Shown piece by piece: positions 24,844-33,029 of a DNA stretch of 44,586 nt. The DNA lies in contig DASTBT010000154.1 of the NCBI GenBank assembly GCA_035711865.1, positions 1 through 44,586 of the forward strand, written 5' to 3'. The stretch comes from JAOUEA01 sp035711865 (GTDB lineage: Bacteria; Actinomycetota; UBA4738; HRBIN12). The first letter of the stretch is position 1; the number at the start of each line of letters is the position of its first letter. The translations under genes were made by a program, and so were the position numbers. The notes under the pieces are model-generated. The model was not told the origin of the DNA and ran no database searches. It worked only from the letters and a program-made list of their open reading frames with translations.

Positions 24844-25545
24844 TCAGCTGCCGGATGTGCCGGGGTCGTCGCCGGGTCGTTCGTCGTCCTTCTCGCTCAG
24901 CTGACGAGCCAGCTCGCCGGACGCATGCCGCAGGTGGTCGCGGATCGCCCGCCGGGCGGCCTTCGAGTCGCGGCGAACGCAGGCGTCGAGGATCTCCTGA
25001 TGCTCCTCGTTGGCCTGGTCCGATGGCTTGCGGCTGGCGACGAACATGTAGATGTACGGGGTCGACGCGTCGCGCAGGTTGTCGATCAGCGAGCTGAGGT
25101 GCGGCCGTCTCGCGCACTCGTACAGCTTCAGGTGGAACTCGTCGTTCATGCGGAGCCAGCGGCGGGCATCGGTCGTGCGTCGCATGCGCTCGATCAGCTC
25201 GTTCAGCTCCTTCGCGATCTGCGGCGTCAGCTCGTCGATCGCGTGCGTCACGGCGAGCGACTCGAGCACCTCCCTGATCTCGTAGTACTCCAGCAGGTCT
25301 TCGGCCGTCGGGTGGAAGACCACCGCTCCGCGATGGGGATCGATGCGCACCAGCCCCTCGGCCTGGAGCTGCGCGAATGCCTCTCGCACCGGCGTGGTGC
25401 TCACCCCGAACCGCTCGGCCACCTCGTTCTGCCGCAGCCTCGTGCCGGGAGCCAGCCCTCCTTCCTGGATCTGGTCGCGCAACATGCCCGCGACGACCTT
25501 CGCGGTCGTGTCGCGACCCAGCACGGTCTTCGCCTTGGCCCCCAT
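24844..25545 (-). CDS. GntR-family regulator, FCD (FadR) subfamily
   Basis: A 233-residue repressor. The N-terminal winged helix (about 10-75) has GTRLRQNEVAERFGVSTTPVREAFAQ (split across the helix-turn-helix), and the C-terminal FCD ligand domain (about 85-215) has the metal-site pattern D-x(3)-H in MNDEFHLKL and later His in EEHQEIL and RDHLRHA. It probably controls the flanking operons by responding to a carboxylic-acid intermediate. ATG 25545 has GAGG in front and clears the upstream gene; ATG 25623 would add 26 residues and overlap it. The operator candidates at 17737 and 27700 are the likely targets. Confidence 0.85.
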   Translation of the reverse strand: MGAKAKTVLGRDTTAKVVAGMLRDQIQEGGLAPGTRLRQNEVAERFGVSTTPVREAFAQLQAEGLVRIDPHRGAVVFHPTAEDLLEYYEIREVLESLAVTHAIDELTPQIAKELNELIERMRRTTDARRWLRMNDEFHLKLYECARRPHLSSLIDNLRDASTPYIYMFVASRKPSDQANEEHQEILDACVRRDSKAARRAIRDHLRHASGELARQLSEKDDERPGDDPGTSGS

Positions 25546-25579
25546 GGTCAGCCTCGTGCGTACGCTATCGGATGCATCG

Positions 25580-26644
25580 TCAGCCTCCGGCAGCGGAGCC
25601 TGCATGCCGGGTGCCGGCGACATCGAGCACCGCGCGGCCCACGATGTCGCCTCGCTCCAGCGCCTCGAACACGTCGTTCACGTCTTCCAACGGGGCGACC
25701 AGCCCGATCACCGGGTTCACCGCGCCGGCCGCGACCAGGCGCACGGCGCGCTCCATGTCGTCGCGATGGGCGAACCGGGATCCGACGAGGTCGAGCTCTC
25801 CGAGCACCAGCCTGGGCGTCCCCACCGTCAGTACGCTCGTCGGGGAGTAGCCCACGCCCACGAGCCGCCCTCCCGGTCGCAAGAGCTCGACCGCCAGGTT
25901 CAGGGTCTCGTCGCGTCCGACGGTCTCCACCACGACGTCGAGCCCCTCGCCATCGGTCTCGTCGAACGCCGCCTGCACGATGCCTTCGTCATCGCTGCGC
26001 CGCGCGTCGATGCCGATCTCCTTCGCGCGCTGCAGGGTGGGAGGATGCACGTCGAACCCGATCACATGCGCCCCCGCGCTGAGCGCGACCTGCGCCGCAT
26101 GGATGCCGACGCCCCCGAGCCCCAGCACCCCGACCCGCGAGCCGGCTCGCACGCCGCCCCGGGTCACCACGGATCGATAGGCGGTGCCCATCGCGCACGA
26201 CATCGGCGCGGCCAGCACGGGATCGACGGAATCGGGCACCGCGATGAGCCGGTCGACCGGAACGGCGAGCCGCTCCTGGAACCCTCCCGGGTGGGTGAAG
26301 CCGGCCCATCCCTCGAGCCGGCTGCAGAGGGTCTCGTCGCCTCGGCGGCAGGCGGCGCAGCGTCCGCACGGCCAGTAGTGGTAGACGACGACGAGAGCCC
26401 CTTCGGGCACCGCGCCCGGTGGGTTGGTCTCGACCACCCGCCCGGCGATCTCATGGCCGGGCACGTGTGGGAGCGCGAGGTCGGAGCTGTAGTGCATCAT
26501 CCCCCGGGCGGTCTTCACGTCGCTGAAGCACACACCGCACGCGGCCACGTCGAGCAGGGCGTACCCCGGTGGGATCTCCGGGGTCGGAAGGTCGAGCATC
26601 GACAGCGGTTCGTCGTACGCCGTGACCGCCATCGCCCGCATCAA
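25580..26644 (-). CDS. Zinc-dependent MDR alcohol dehydrogenase
   Basis: A 354-residue medium-chain dehydrogenase. The catalytic zinc site has CGVCFSDVK and GHEIAGRV, the structural zinc loop is CGRCAACRRGDETLC, and the NAD(P) fold is GVLGLGGVGIHAAQ. It would oxidise an alcohol or reduce an aldehyde in the cluster A route. The first four bases overlap the end of the sister dehydrogenase (26641-26644), and it is followed by the GntR gene. Start ATG 26644; a second ATG (codon 2) and a third (codon 5) are possible. Confidence 0.88.
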   Translation of the reverse strand: MMRAMAVTAYDEPLSMLDLPTPEIPPGYALLDVAACGVCFSDVKTARGMMHYSSDLALPHVPGHEIAGRVVETNPPGAVPEGALVVVYHYWPCGRCAACRRGDETLCSRLEGWAGFTHPGGFQERLAVPVDRLIAVPDSVDPVLAAPMSCAMGTAYRSVVTRGGVRAGSRVGVLGLGGVGIHAAQVALSAGAHVIGFDVHPPTLQRAKEIGIDARRSDDEGIVQAAFDETDGEGLDVVVETVGRDETLNLAVELLRPGGRLVGVGYSPTSVLTVGTPRLVLGELDLVGSRFAHRDDMERAVRLVAAGAVNPVIGLVAPLEDVNDVFEALERGDIVGRAVLDVAGTRHAGSAAGG

Positions 26645-27645
26645 GCGCTCCCCGAGACATCGATCACGATCTTCAGGGTGTGGGGTCCGCCGCCGGCCGC
26701 GAGCGCGTCGCCTGCCCGTTCCAAGGGCACGCGGTCGGTGACGAGGGGCTCCAGGTCGACGGCGCCCGCCGCCGCCGCATCGACCGCGGCAACGACGTCG
26801 TCACGGGTGGCCGCCCGTGGGCTCACGAGCGTGAGCTCTTTGTAGTAGAGGTCGTAGTACGGGAACGCCCCCTCGTCCTCGGTGATCGTTCCGTACGCGA
26901 GGATGCGGGCTCCCGGCCTGGCGACCCGGACCGCCCGCGCGAGGGTGGCGACCTTCCCGGCGCATTCGATCGCCACCGCCGCCCCGCCGCCGGTGATCTC
27001 TCGCACGATCGCCTCGGCCTCGGGATCCTCCGCATCGACCGTGTGGGTGGCTCCCATGCTCTCGGCGAGCCGGCGCTTGTCCGCTGAGCGTGTGATCCCG
27101 ACGATCGGAGACGCGCCGACCGAGGCGGCCAGCTGCACGTGCATCAGCCCGGTCACGCCGAGCCCGACGACCGCGACAGGATCGTCGGTGGCCAAGCCGC
27201 ACATGGCCTGGCCGTGCAGGCAGGTCGAGAGCATCTGGATCGACGGCGCGGCATGATCGGAGACGGTCTCGGGCAGCACGTGCAGGTTCGTGCTCGGCAC
27301 CAGCATCGTCTCCCCGAGTCCGCCGTCGCGATCACGCCCGAGGAGCCATCCCGCGGTGCAGAGATTCGAGCGACCCTCGCGACAGAGGCGGCACGAGCCG
27401 CAGGAGACGCTCGGGTCCACGAGCACCCGCGTGCCTGCGGGCGGGGCCGCGTCGCCGTCGCCGACGAGGCCTACGATCTCGTGGCCCAGGATGCGGGGAT
27501 AGGCGACCGGGATCGCGCCATGGAAGATGCTCATGTCCGTGCCGCAGATGCCCACCGTCCGCACGACGATGGGCGTATGTCCGGGAGCGGGCCGAGGAGC
27601 GTCCACCCGTCGGAGGGCGATCCGCTTGGGCCCCTCCAGCACCAT
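26641..27645 (-). CDS. Zinc-dependent MDR alcohol dehydrogenase
   Basis: A 334-residue medium-chain dehydrogenase with catalytic zinc residues in VGICGTDMSIFHG and LGHEIVGLV, structural zinc loop CGSCRLCREGRSNLC, and Rossmann motif AVVGLGVTGLMHVQ. It is about 20 residues shorter than the next gene and only moderately similar, so the pair are not recent duplicates. It is first in the minus-strand operon; its start lies 55 bp from the operator-like site at 27700, which it shares with the divergent cyclase gene. Confidence 0.88.
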   Translation of the reverse strand: MVLEGPKRIALRRVDAPRPAPGHTPIVVRTVGICGTDMSIFHGAIPVAYPRILGHEIVGLVGDGDAAPPAGTRVLVDPSVSCGSCRLCREGRSNLCTAGWLLGRDRDGGLGETMLVPSTNLHVLPETVSDHAAPSIQMLSTCLHGQAMCGLATDDPVAVVGLGVTGLMHVQLAASVGASPIVGITRSADKRRLAESMGATHTVDAEDPEAEAIVREITGGGAAVAIECAGKVATLARAVRVARPGARILAYGTITEDEGAFPYYDLYYKELTLVSPRAATRDDVVAAVDAAAAGAVDLEPLVTDRVPLERAGDALAAGGGPHTLKIVIDVSGSA

Positions 27646-27699
27646 GGCTCGCAGGGGGACTCCTTCCCGATCGAGTCGTCCACGGGGTCATCGCCGAAG

Positions 27700-27712
27700 G
27701 TACATAATATAC
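27700..27712. promoter_or_regulatory. Palindromic operator-like site in the divergent promoter
   Basis: GTACATAATATAC is a near-perfect 13-bp palindrome (10 of 12 paired positions off centre match) in the 93-bp gap between divergent genes. It shares GTACATAAT-T--C and the following CTA with the site at 17737. It could serve both promoters and overlaps a -10-like AT-rich block. Confidence 0.6.
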
Positions 27713-27738
27713 TAAGCAGCTTGGAGGGAAGGAGCCTG

Positions 27739-28431
27739 ATGCCGCGGATCGTCGACCTATCCCAGGAGATCTACACCGGGATGATGGTCTATCCGGGACA
27801 CCTCAAGACGGTCCTGTTCGATCATGTCTCGCACGCCGAGACGGCGCCGCGGTTCGACAGCGGCTTCTCGTTCCAGACCAAGGGATTCCTGTTGAACGAC
27901 AACGGCCCCACGCATGTGGACTCGTTCAGCCACCTCGACCCCGACCCGTCGGCGCAGACGATCGACGAGATGCCCTTGGAGCTGTTCTACGGCGAGGCGG
28001 TGTGTATCGACGTCTCCGGTGCCGAGCCCCGCACCGACATCGGCGTCGATCGCGTCGAGACGGGCCTGGCCGAGGCGGGGCAGGAGGTTCGCGAGGGCGA
28101 CATTGTGTTGTTCCATACCGGGACCGCAACGAGGTACGCAGGCATGCCCGAGTACGTGAGCGAGTTCCCGGGCCTCGGCGCCGACGTCGCCGACTGGATC
28201 GTGGAGCGCGGCGTGAAGTCGTTCGGCATCGACACCTGCACCCCCGACAACCCGGCGAGTCGCATCTACCCGATCCACATGATGGGCCGGGCTCACCACA
28301 TCACGCACTACGAGAACCTCACCAACCTGGACCAGGTCGCGGGCCGGCGGTTCACGTTCATCGGCCTGCCCCTGAAGCTCAAGGGTGCGCACGGGGGGCC
28401 GACCCGGGCGGTGGCGGTGCTCGATGACTGA
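27739..28431 (+). CDS. Cyclase-family (kynurenine-formamidase-like) metal hydrolase
   Basis: A 230-residue cytoplasmic PF04199 protein. The metal motif H-x-G-T-H-x-D-x-P-x-H appears as DNGPTHVDSFSHLDP: the His/Asp/His of the second half (THVDSFSH) are kept, the first His position is Asn. The segment SFGIDTCTPDNP matches the family's conserved SIDTPS-like region. The ribosome site is GGAGGGAAGGAG. Hydrolysis of a formyl amide, cyclic imide or lactone is likely. Its stop overlaps the start of the peroxiredoxin gene by 8 bp (ATGACTGA), which suggests coupled translation. Confidence 0.8.
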   Translation: MPRIVDLSQEIYTGMMVYPGHLKTVLFDHVSHAETAPRFDSGFSFQTKGFLLNDNGPTHVDSFSHLDPDPSAQTIDEMPLELFYGEAVCIDVSGAEPRTDIGVDRVETGLAEAGQEVREGDIVLFHTGTATRYAGMPEYVSEFPGLGADVADWIVERGVKSFGIDTCTPDNPASRIYPIHMMGRAHHITHYENLTNLDQVAGRRFTFIGLPLKLKGAHGGPTRAVAVLDD

Positions 28432-28897
28432 CCGGCCCGGCGTGGGCGATCCCGCGCCCTCGTTCACGTTGCGCAAGACGTTCGACGAGAAGATCTCGTT
28501 GGAGCATCTGCTCGAGCACGGGCCGCTCCTGCTGGCCTTCTACGTCTTCGACTTCGGCTCGGTCTGAAGCACCGAGCTGTCCCAGTTGGGACAGGCGGCG
28601 CCTCGGGTGGAGGCGATCGGTGGGTCGATCGCCGCCGTGGCGGTGACGGCGACGTTCTCGCAGATGGCGTTCGCGACGCACCTCGACGTTTCCTTCCCGT
28701 TGCTGTCGGACTGGGGACGTGAGACCTGCGGCGCGTACGGCGTGCGGTACGACGTCTGGAAGGAACACGACGGCCTCGCCATGCGCTCGCTGTTCGTGAT
28801 CGACCGAGAGGGTGCGATCCGGTACCGCTGGATGACCGAGGACGCGCTCGTCACCCCCGACGAACGAGAGGCCATCGACGTGATGGCTTCCCTGTGA
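28424..28897 (+). CDS. Peroxiredoxin-like selenoprotein (in-frame TGA at the peroxidatic position)
   Basis: One continuous AhpC/TSA-type frame of 157 residues broken only by a TGA at 28565-28567 (codon 48). Before it comes GDPAPSFTLRKTF and LLAFYVFDFGSV; after it comes STELSQLGQAAPRVEAIGG, then FPLLSDWGRETCGAYGV and RSLFVIDREGAIRYRW. The TGA sits exactly where peroxiredoxins have the peroxidatic Cys (FxxVC-x-x-E-L), so selenocysteine is expected. A 7-bp hairpin with loop AGTT starts 10 bases after the TGA. The usual Thr/Ser three residues before is Gly. The second Cys of CxxxLC is Ser; one Cys remains in RETCGAYG. It would reduce peroxides in the cytoplasm. If the genome lacks SelA/SelB/SelD and tRNA-Sec, it is instead a nonsense mutant. 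Confidence 0.82.
28577..28594 (+). promoter_or_regulatory. Bacterial SECIS-like hairpin
   Basis: CTGTCCC (28577-28583) and GGGACAG (28588-28594) pair perfectly around the loop AGTT. The apical loop begins 17 bases after the TGA and has G as its second base, which fits the loop-distance and loop-G rules described for bacterial SECIS elements. It lies inside the coding sequence, as bacterial SECIS elements do. Confidence 0.7.
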
Positions 28898-28914
28898 CCG
28901 CCGCCGCACGAGGC

Positions 28915-28935
28915 GGTTCGACGACGTATCGAACC
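28915..28935. promoter_or_regulatory. Perfect inverted repeat GGTTCGA-N7-TCGAACC
   Basis: GGTTCGA (28915-28921) and TCGAACC (28929-28935) form a perfect 7-bp inverted repeat with 7-base spacer, in the 104-bp gap between the peroxiredoxin stop and the MFS start. The 10-mer TCGAACCATC here (28929-28938) recurs at 37529 and inverted at 37627. It may be an operator for the MFS gene or a weak terminator; the repetition favours an operator. Confidence 0.55.
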
Positions 28936-29001
28936 ATCGCCCGTGGTCGCTCCAGGTGTCGCCGTCCACACTGAGGTGATGGATCCCCGGGCGCATGATG
29001 C

Positions 29002-30354
29002 GTGATGGTGTCGCTCCTGCGGCGCATCGCGATCGACATCACACCGCTGCAGCGGTCGAGGGACTTCCGGCGGATCTGGTCCGGGCTGCTGGTCGCCGGC
29101 GCCGGGTACCACTTCACCGTCGTCGCCTCGTTCTACCAGGTGTTCGAGCTCACCGGCTCCAACGCCGCCGTCGGCCTCGTCGGGCTCGTGGGGTTGGGCG
29201 GGATCGTTCTCGGCATCGTCCTCGGGGGCACGTTCATCGATGCGGTCGACCGGAGGACCACGCTGTTGTGGGCTCAGGTGTGCGGTGGAGCAGGTAGCTC
29301 CGTGCTGCTGTGCACGGCATCGGTCGACGAACCACCGATCGTGGTCGTCTACGCCGCCGTCGCCCTCGTTGCCGGTTCGTCGTCGATCGATTCGTCGGCT
29401 CGCAACGCCATCGTGCCGCGGCTCGTTGGGCGCGAGCTGCTTCCGTCGGCCCTGGCGTTGAACCAGGTCGTGATGAACGCCACCGCCTTGATCGGACCCG
29501 CGATGGCCGGCCTCGTGATCGGCCATCTCGGGCTCGTGACGGCCTACGGCGTCGACGTGCTCTCGTACCTCACGATGTTCGCCGTCATCGTGACGATCCG
29601 CAGGGTGCCGCCTGAACCGGGACATCTCCCCGACACCGGGCTCACCGCGCTCGTGAACGGCTTCCAGTATCTGCGGGGGCGGGGCGTGTTGCAGGCTGCC
29701 TTCGGCGCCGATCTGGTGGCGATGATCTACGGTATGCCCCGAGCGTTGTTCCCGGTGATCGCCGTCGCCCAGTTCGAGAGCGGTGCCGAGGTGGTCGGCC
29801 TCATGTTCGCCGCGCCTGCGGTGGGCGCCGTGCTCGGAGCGCTCACCGGCGGTTGGGTCCGCAAGGTGCGCCATCAGGGCCGTGCGGTGCTGTGGGCGGT
29901 CGCGGCGTGGGGGGCGAGCGTCGCGGCGTTCGGTCTCGTCGGGGACCGGCTGTGGCTGGCCCTGCTGCTCCTCGCCGTCGCCGGGGCGGCCGATGTCGTC
30001 TCGGCGATCTTCCGAGGCACGATCATCCAGCTCTCGGTGCCCGATCACCTGCGAGGGCGGCTGTCGGGCATCAACTATCTCGTGGTCGCGGGCGGGCCGA
30101 GGCTCGGTGACCTCAGGGCCGGCCTGGTAGCCACCGCGTTCTCGCCCACGATCTCGGTCGTCTCCGGGGGTCTGCTCTGCATCGCGGGCGCCGGGGTGAT
30201 CGGGCAGCTCGTGCCGTCGTTCCGCAGGTACGAGGCGATCGACGATCACCCCACGGACGGAACCGATCCGGCCGGCGGAGACGGCCGGGGTCAGGGCGAT
30301 CGTCGGCGGCGTGAGGGCTCGAGCCACCACGGCGAGAAGCCCCGGTCCACCTGA
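29002..30354 (+). CDS. MFS transporter, EntS-like exporter
   Basis: A 450-residue major facilitator protein with about 12 transmembrane helices and a charged C-terminal tail of some 50 residues. The family loop DAVDRRTTLL between helices 2 and 3, the conserved ALNQVVMNATALIGPAMAG and DHLRGRLSGINYLVV resemble EntS/multidrug-type exporters. The start is GTG 29002 or ATG 29005; neither has a clear ribosome site. The operator-like repeat at 28915 lies 66 bp upstream. The last 64 bp overlap the convergent aldo-keto reductase gene. Export of a pathway compound or a toxic intermediate is possible. Confidence 0.82.
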   Translation: MMVSLLRRIAIDITPLQRSRDFRRIWSGLLVAGAGYHFTVVASFYQVFELTGSNAAVGLVGLVGLGGIVLGIVLGGTFIDAVDRRTTLLWAQVCGGAGSSVLLCTASVDEPPIVVVYAAVALVAGSSSIDSSARNAIVPRLVGRELLPSALALNQVVMNATALIGPAMAGLVIGHLGLVTAYGVDVLSYLTMFAVIVTIRRVPPEPGHLPDTGLTALVNGFQYLRGRGVLQAAFGADLVAMIYGMPRALFPVIAVAQFESGAEVVGLMFAAPAVGAVLGALTGGWVRKVRHQGRAVLWAVAAWGASVAAFGLVGDRLWLALLLLAVAGAADVVSAIFRGTIIQLSVPDHLRGRLSGINYLVVAGGPRLGDLRAGLVATAFSPTISVVSGGLLCIAGAGVIGQLVPSFRRYEAIDDHPTDGTDPAGGDGRGQGDRRRREGSSHHGEKPRST

Positions 30355-31334
30355 TCGATCGTGGTGCCGGGCGGAACGACGGCGTCGATCGCGTCGAGGG
30401 TCGCGTCGTCCAGCCGAACGTCGGCTCCCGCGAGCAGATCCTCGATCTGCTCCGGCTTCCTCGGGCCGACGATCGCCGAGGTCACCGCCGGGTGGGCCAG
30501 CGTGAACGCGACCGCCATGTGCGCCATGGGGATGCCCGCCTCGTCGGCGATGCCCGCCAGTCGTTCGACCGCGTCGAGCTTGGCCTGCGTCTCGGGTCGT
30601 TCCTCGTCGAACAGGGCGGCGATCGGCCCGCCCTTCGCCCGGGTCGCGCGCGATTCCGGCGATCGGTCGAAGCTTCCACGTTGGTAGCGGCCGGTGAGCC
30701 AACCTCGCGCGAGCGGAGACCAGACGAGCACGCCCATGCGGTACGACAGAGCGGCCGGGAGCACGTCGTGTTCGATGTGACGCGTGAGGATCGAGTACGG
30801 CGGTTGCTCGGTCCGGAAGCGCTCCAAACCCCGGCGCTCCGCGGCCCACTGGGCCTCCACGACCTGCCACCCGTGGAAGGTCGAGGAGCCGAAGGCCCGG
30901 ATCGTGCCAGCCCGCTGCAGGTCGGTCAGGGCCGAAAGCGTCTCGTCGATGTCGGTCTCGGCCTCGGGCCGGTGCAACTGGTACAGGTCGATGTGATCTG
31001 TGCCGAGTCGGCGCAGGCTCGCCTCGACGGCGCGCATGATCCACAGCCGGGAGTTGCCTCGCTCGTTCCGTCCTTCCCCCATGGGGTTGTGGAACTTCGT
31101 CGCGAGCACGATCTCGTCGCGCCGGCCGGCGATGGCCTTCCCGACGATCTCCTCCGACCCGCCCGCCGAGTAGACGTCGGCGGTGTCGACGAAGTTGATG
31201 CCCGCGTCGAGCGCCGAGTGAACGACGCGGACGCACTCGTCCACGTCGGTGTTGCCCCAGGAGCCGAACATCATCGTCCCGAGGCAATGGGTGCTCACCC
31301 TGATGCCGGTCCCACCGAGCACGCGGTACTCCAT
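30291..31334 (-). CDS. Aldo-keto reductase
   Basis: A 347-residue NADP(H)-dependent (beta/alpha)8 reductase. Catalytic tetrad members are seen: Asp in NFVDTADVYSAGGSE, Tyr in the same segment, Lys in ATKFHNPMG and His in YQLHRPEAETD. The cofactor region AIVGPRKPEQIEDLLAG is typical of YajO/YghZ-type reductases. It has a strong ribosome site (GGAGGAGG) and its ATG overlaps the enoyl-CoA hydratase stop by one base (TGATG). Last gene of the eight-gene cluster B minus-strand operon. It would reduce an aldehyde or ketone intermediate. Confidence 0.87.
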   Translation of the reverse strand: MEYRVLGGTGIRVSTHCLGTMMFGSWGNTDVDECVRVVHSALDAGINFVDTADVYSAGGSEEIVGKAIAGRRDEIVLATKFHNPMGEGRNERGNSRLWIMRAVEASLRRLGTDHIDLYQLHRPEAETDIDETLSALTDLQRAGTIRAFGSSTFHGWQVVEAQWAAERRGLERFRTEQPPYSILTRHIEHDVLPAALSYRMGVLVWSPLARGWLTGRYQRGSFDRSPESRATRAKGGPIAALFDEERPETQAKLDAVERLAGIADEAGIPMAHMAVAFTLAHPAVTSAIVGPRKPEQIEDLLAGADVRLDDATLDAIDAVVPPGTTIDQVDRGFSPWWLEPSRRRRSP

Positions 31335-32110
31335 CAGTCCTCCTCCGTCGATGCCGAGGCTCGGCGTCCGAGGAACGCATGCATCCGCTCGGCTCGATCG
31401 GGCTCGTGGAAGGTCAGGGTATAGGCGAGCCGCTCGGTGACCGGCCCCGCCTCTCCCCTGGCGGCGGCGTCGATCAGGAGCTTCGCGAGGCGCACGGCGC
31501 TCCGCGGCTGAGCCGCGAGCTCTGCCATCAAGCCGCGGGCCTCCTCGAGCGCCCGCCCGGGCTCGACCACGCGGTTCACGAGGCCGTGGTCGTATGCCTC
31601 CTCCGCGTCGAGCAGCCGGCCGGTGAGGATCCACTCCTTCGCGAGACCGACACCGACATGGTGGAGCAGCCGAAGGGTGCCTCCCGCACCGGGGATGATG
31701 CCCAGCCCGACCTCGGGGAAGCCGACCTTCGCCGACGACACGGCGACCCGAAGGTCACACGCGAGGGCCAACTCCCACCCACCGCCGAGCGCGTGTCCGT
31801 TGATCGCGGCGATCGTCGGGATCGGCAACGCCTCGAGCTCCAGCAGCACCCCCTGCACGAGGCCGTCGAGCGCCACGGATGCGGGCCGATCGGCCAGTTC
31901 CTCGATGTCCGCTCCCGCCGCGAACGAGCGGTCGCCCGCCCCGGTCACGATCAGCCCGACTGCTTCCGCGTCCTCGCGCGCAGACGCGAACGCCGATCGC
32001 AGCTCCTGCCACGCCGCCCTGGACAGCGCGTTGCGTCGCTCCGGGCGATCGATCGTGACGAGCACGATCCCGCCGACGGTCTCGCTGCGGACCGAGCGCG
32101 GTTCAGTCAT
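31334..32110 (-). CDS. Enoyl-CoA hydratase (crotonase family)
   Basis: A 258-residue crotonase. Oxyanion-hole segments FAAGADIEEL and NGHALGGGWE are present, and both catalytic glutamates of classical hydratases are kept: one in GGGWELALACD, one in GFPEVGLGIIPGAGGT. So it should hydrate a trans-2-enoyl-CoA to the 3-hydroxyacyl-CoA. It follows the 3-hydroxyacyl-CoA dehydrogenase with an 8-bp overlap, so the two consecutive beta-oxidation steps are encoded side by side. ATG 32110 is used; the longer open frame is antisense read-through. Confidence 0.9.
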   Translation of the reverse strand: MTEPRSVRSETVGGIVLVTIDRPERRNALSRAAWQELRSAFASAREDAEAVGLIVTGAGDRSFAAGADIEELADRPASVALDGLVQGVLLELEALPIPTIAAINGHALGGGWELALACDLRVAVSSAKVGFPEVGLGIIPGAGGTLRLLHHVGVGLAKEWILTGRLLDAEEAYDHGLVNRVVEPGRALEEARGLMAELAAQPRSAVRLAKLLIDAAARGEAGPVTERLAYTLTFHEPDRAERMHAFLGRRASASTEED

Positions 32111-32972
32111 CCCGAGATGGGTACTCGTACACGCCGCGGCCGGTCTTGCGACCGAGGTAGCCGGCCTCGACGTACTCCACCAGCATCGGGCACGGGCGGT
32201 ACCGCTCGCCCAGGGTCTGGTGCAGGTATCGGAGCACGCTGAGCCGCACGTCGAGCCCGATGAGGTCGCCGAGCTCGAAGGGCCCCATCGGGAACCCGAG
32301 CGCCAGCTTGACCGCCTTGTCGATCTCCTCGGGAGCGGCGACTCCCTCCATGAACATGTACCAGGCCTCGTTCCCGATCGTGGCGCTGAGCCGGCTCGTC
32401 GCGAACCCCGGCCGGTCGGCGACGACGATCGTCTCCTTGCCGAGCTGGCGGCAGAAGCGACGCGCGCGCTCGACCGTCTTGTCGCCGGTGGTGAGCCCAC
32501 GGACGACCTCCACCAGCGGCATCCGGTCGGGCGGGTTGAAGAAGTGCAGTCCGATCACGCGATCACGGTGCCGGGTCCAGCTTCCGATCATCGTCAGGCT
32601 CAGTGCAGACGTGTTCGATGCCAGGATCGTTGTCTCCGGCAGCAGCGCGTCGAGACGCTGGAAGACGGCTCGCTTGATCTCGGCGTCCTCGGGCACGGCT
32701 TCGATCACGACCCGGCATCCGTCGACGGCCTCCTCGAGTGTGTCGCTCAGGCTGATGCGCGCAAGCGTCTCCTCTCGCTCTTCCCGGGAGACGACGCCGC
32801 GAGCGATGCCCTTGTCCAGGGCGAGCTCGATGCCCGACTTGGCCCTCCCGAGCGCCTCGCTGCTCTCGTCGTAGACGCGCACCTCGAACCCGTGCTGGGC
32901 CGAGACCTGCGCGATGCCGTGTCCCATCGTGCCCGCCCCGACCACGGCCACCGGCCAGTTCGTCGCTCTCAT
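32103..32972 (-). CDS. 3-hydroxyacyl-CoA dehydrogenase
   Basis: A 289-residue NAD-dependent dehydrogenase of the HAD/PaaH/Hbd type. Rossmann motif VAVVGAGTMGHGIAQ; catalytic His in GLHFFNPPDRMPLVEVV with the partner Glu in the same segment; SNTSALS; and C-terminal domain with PGFATSRLSATIGNEAW and GPFELGDLIGLD. It oxidises 3-hydroxyacyl-CoA to 3-oxoacyl-CoA. It is 57 bp downstream of the MarR-EndoV gene and overlaps the hydratase gene. Length is normal for the single-domain form. Confidence 0.92.
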   Translation of the reverse strand: MRATNWPVAVVGAGTMGHGIAQVSAQHGFEVRVYDESSEALGRAKSGIELALDKGIARGVVSREEREETLARISLSDTLEEAVDGCRVVIEAVPEDAEIKRAVFQRLDALLPETTILASNTSALSLTMIGSWTRHRDRVIGLHFFNPPDRMPLVEVVRGLTTGDKTVERARRFCRQLGKETIVVADRPGFATSRLSATIGNEAWYMFMEGVAAPEEIDKAVKLALGFPMGPFELGDLIGLDVRLSVLRYLHQTLGERYRPCPMLVEYVEAGYLGRKTGRGVYEYPSRDD

Positions 32973-33029
32973 CGCCGCCGTCCCTTCCTCAGCCGATCCT
33001 CCGATGCGCGGTCGCGGGTGCGTGCACGC

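Noticed and set aside
28385..28897. Reading the peroxiredoxin as two separate genes or a plain pseudogene
   Set aside because: The frame is continuous, the TGA is exactly at the catalytic position, no other damage is seen, and a SECIS-like hairpin follows. A nonsense mutation remains possible but is the weaker reading.
28540..31380. Long minus-strand open frame of 946 codons
   Set aside because: It is antisense to the peroxiredoxin and MFS genes and out of frame with the aldo-keto reductase. The composition is Arg/Asp/His-rich and no family is recognisable. It is a high-GC shadow frame.
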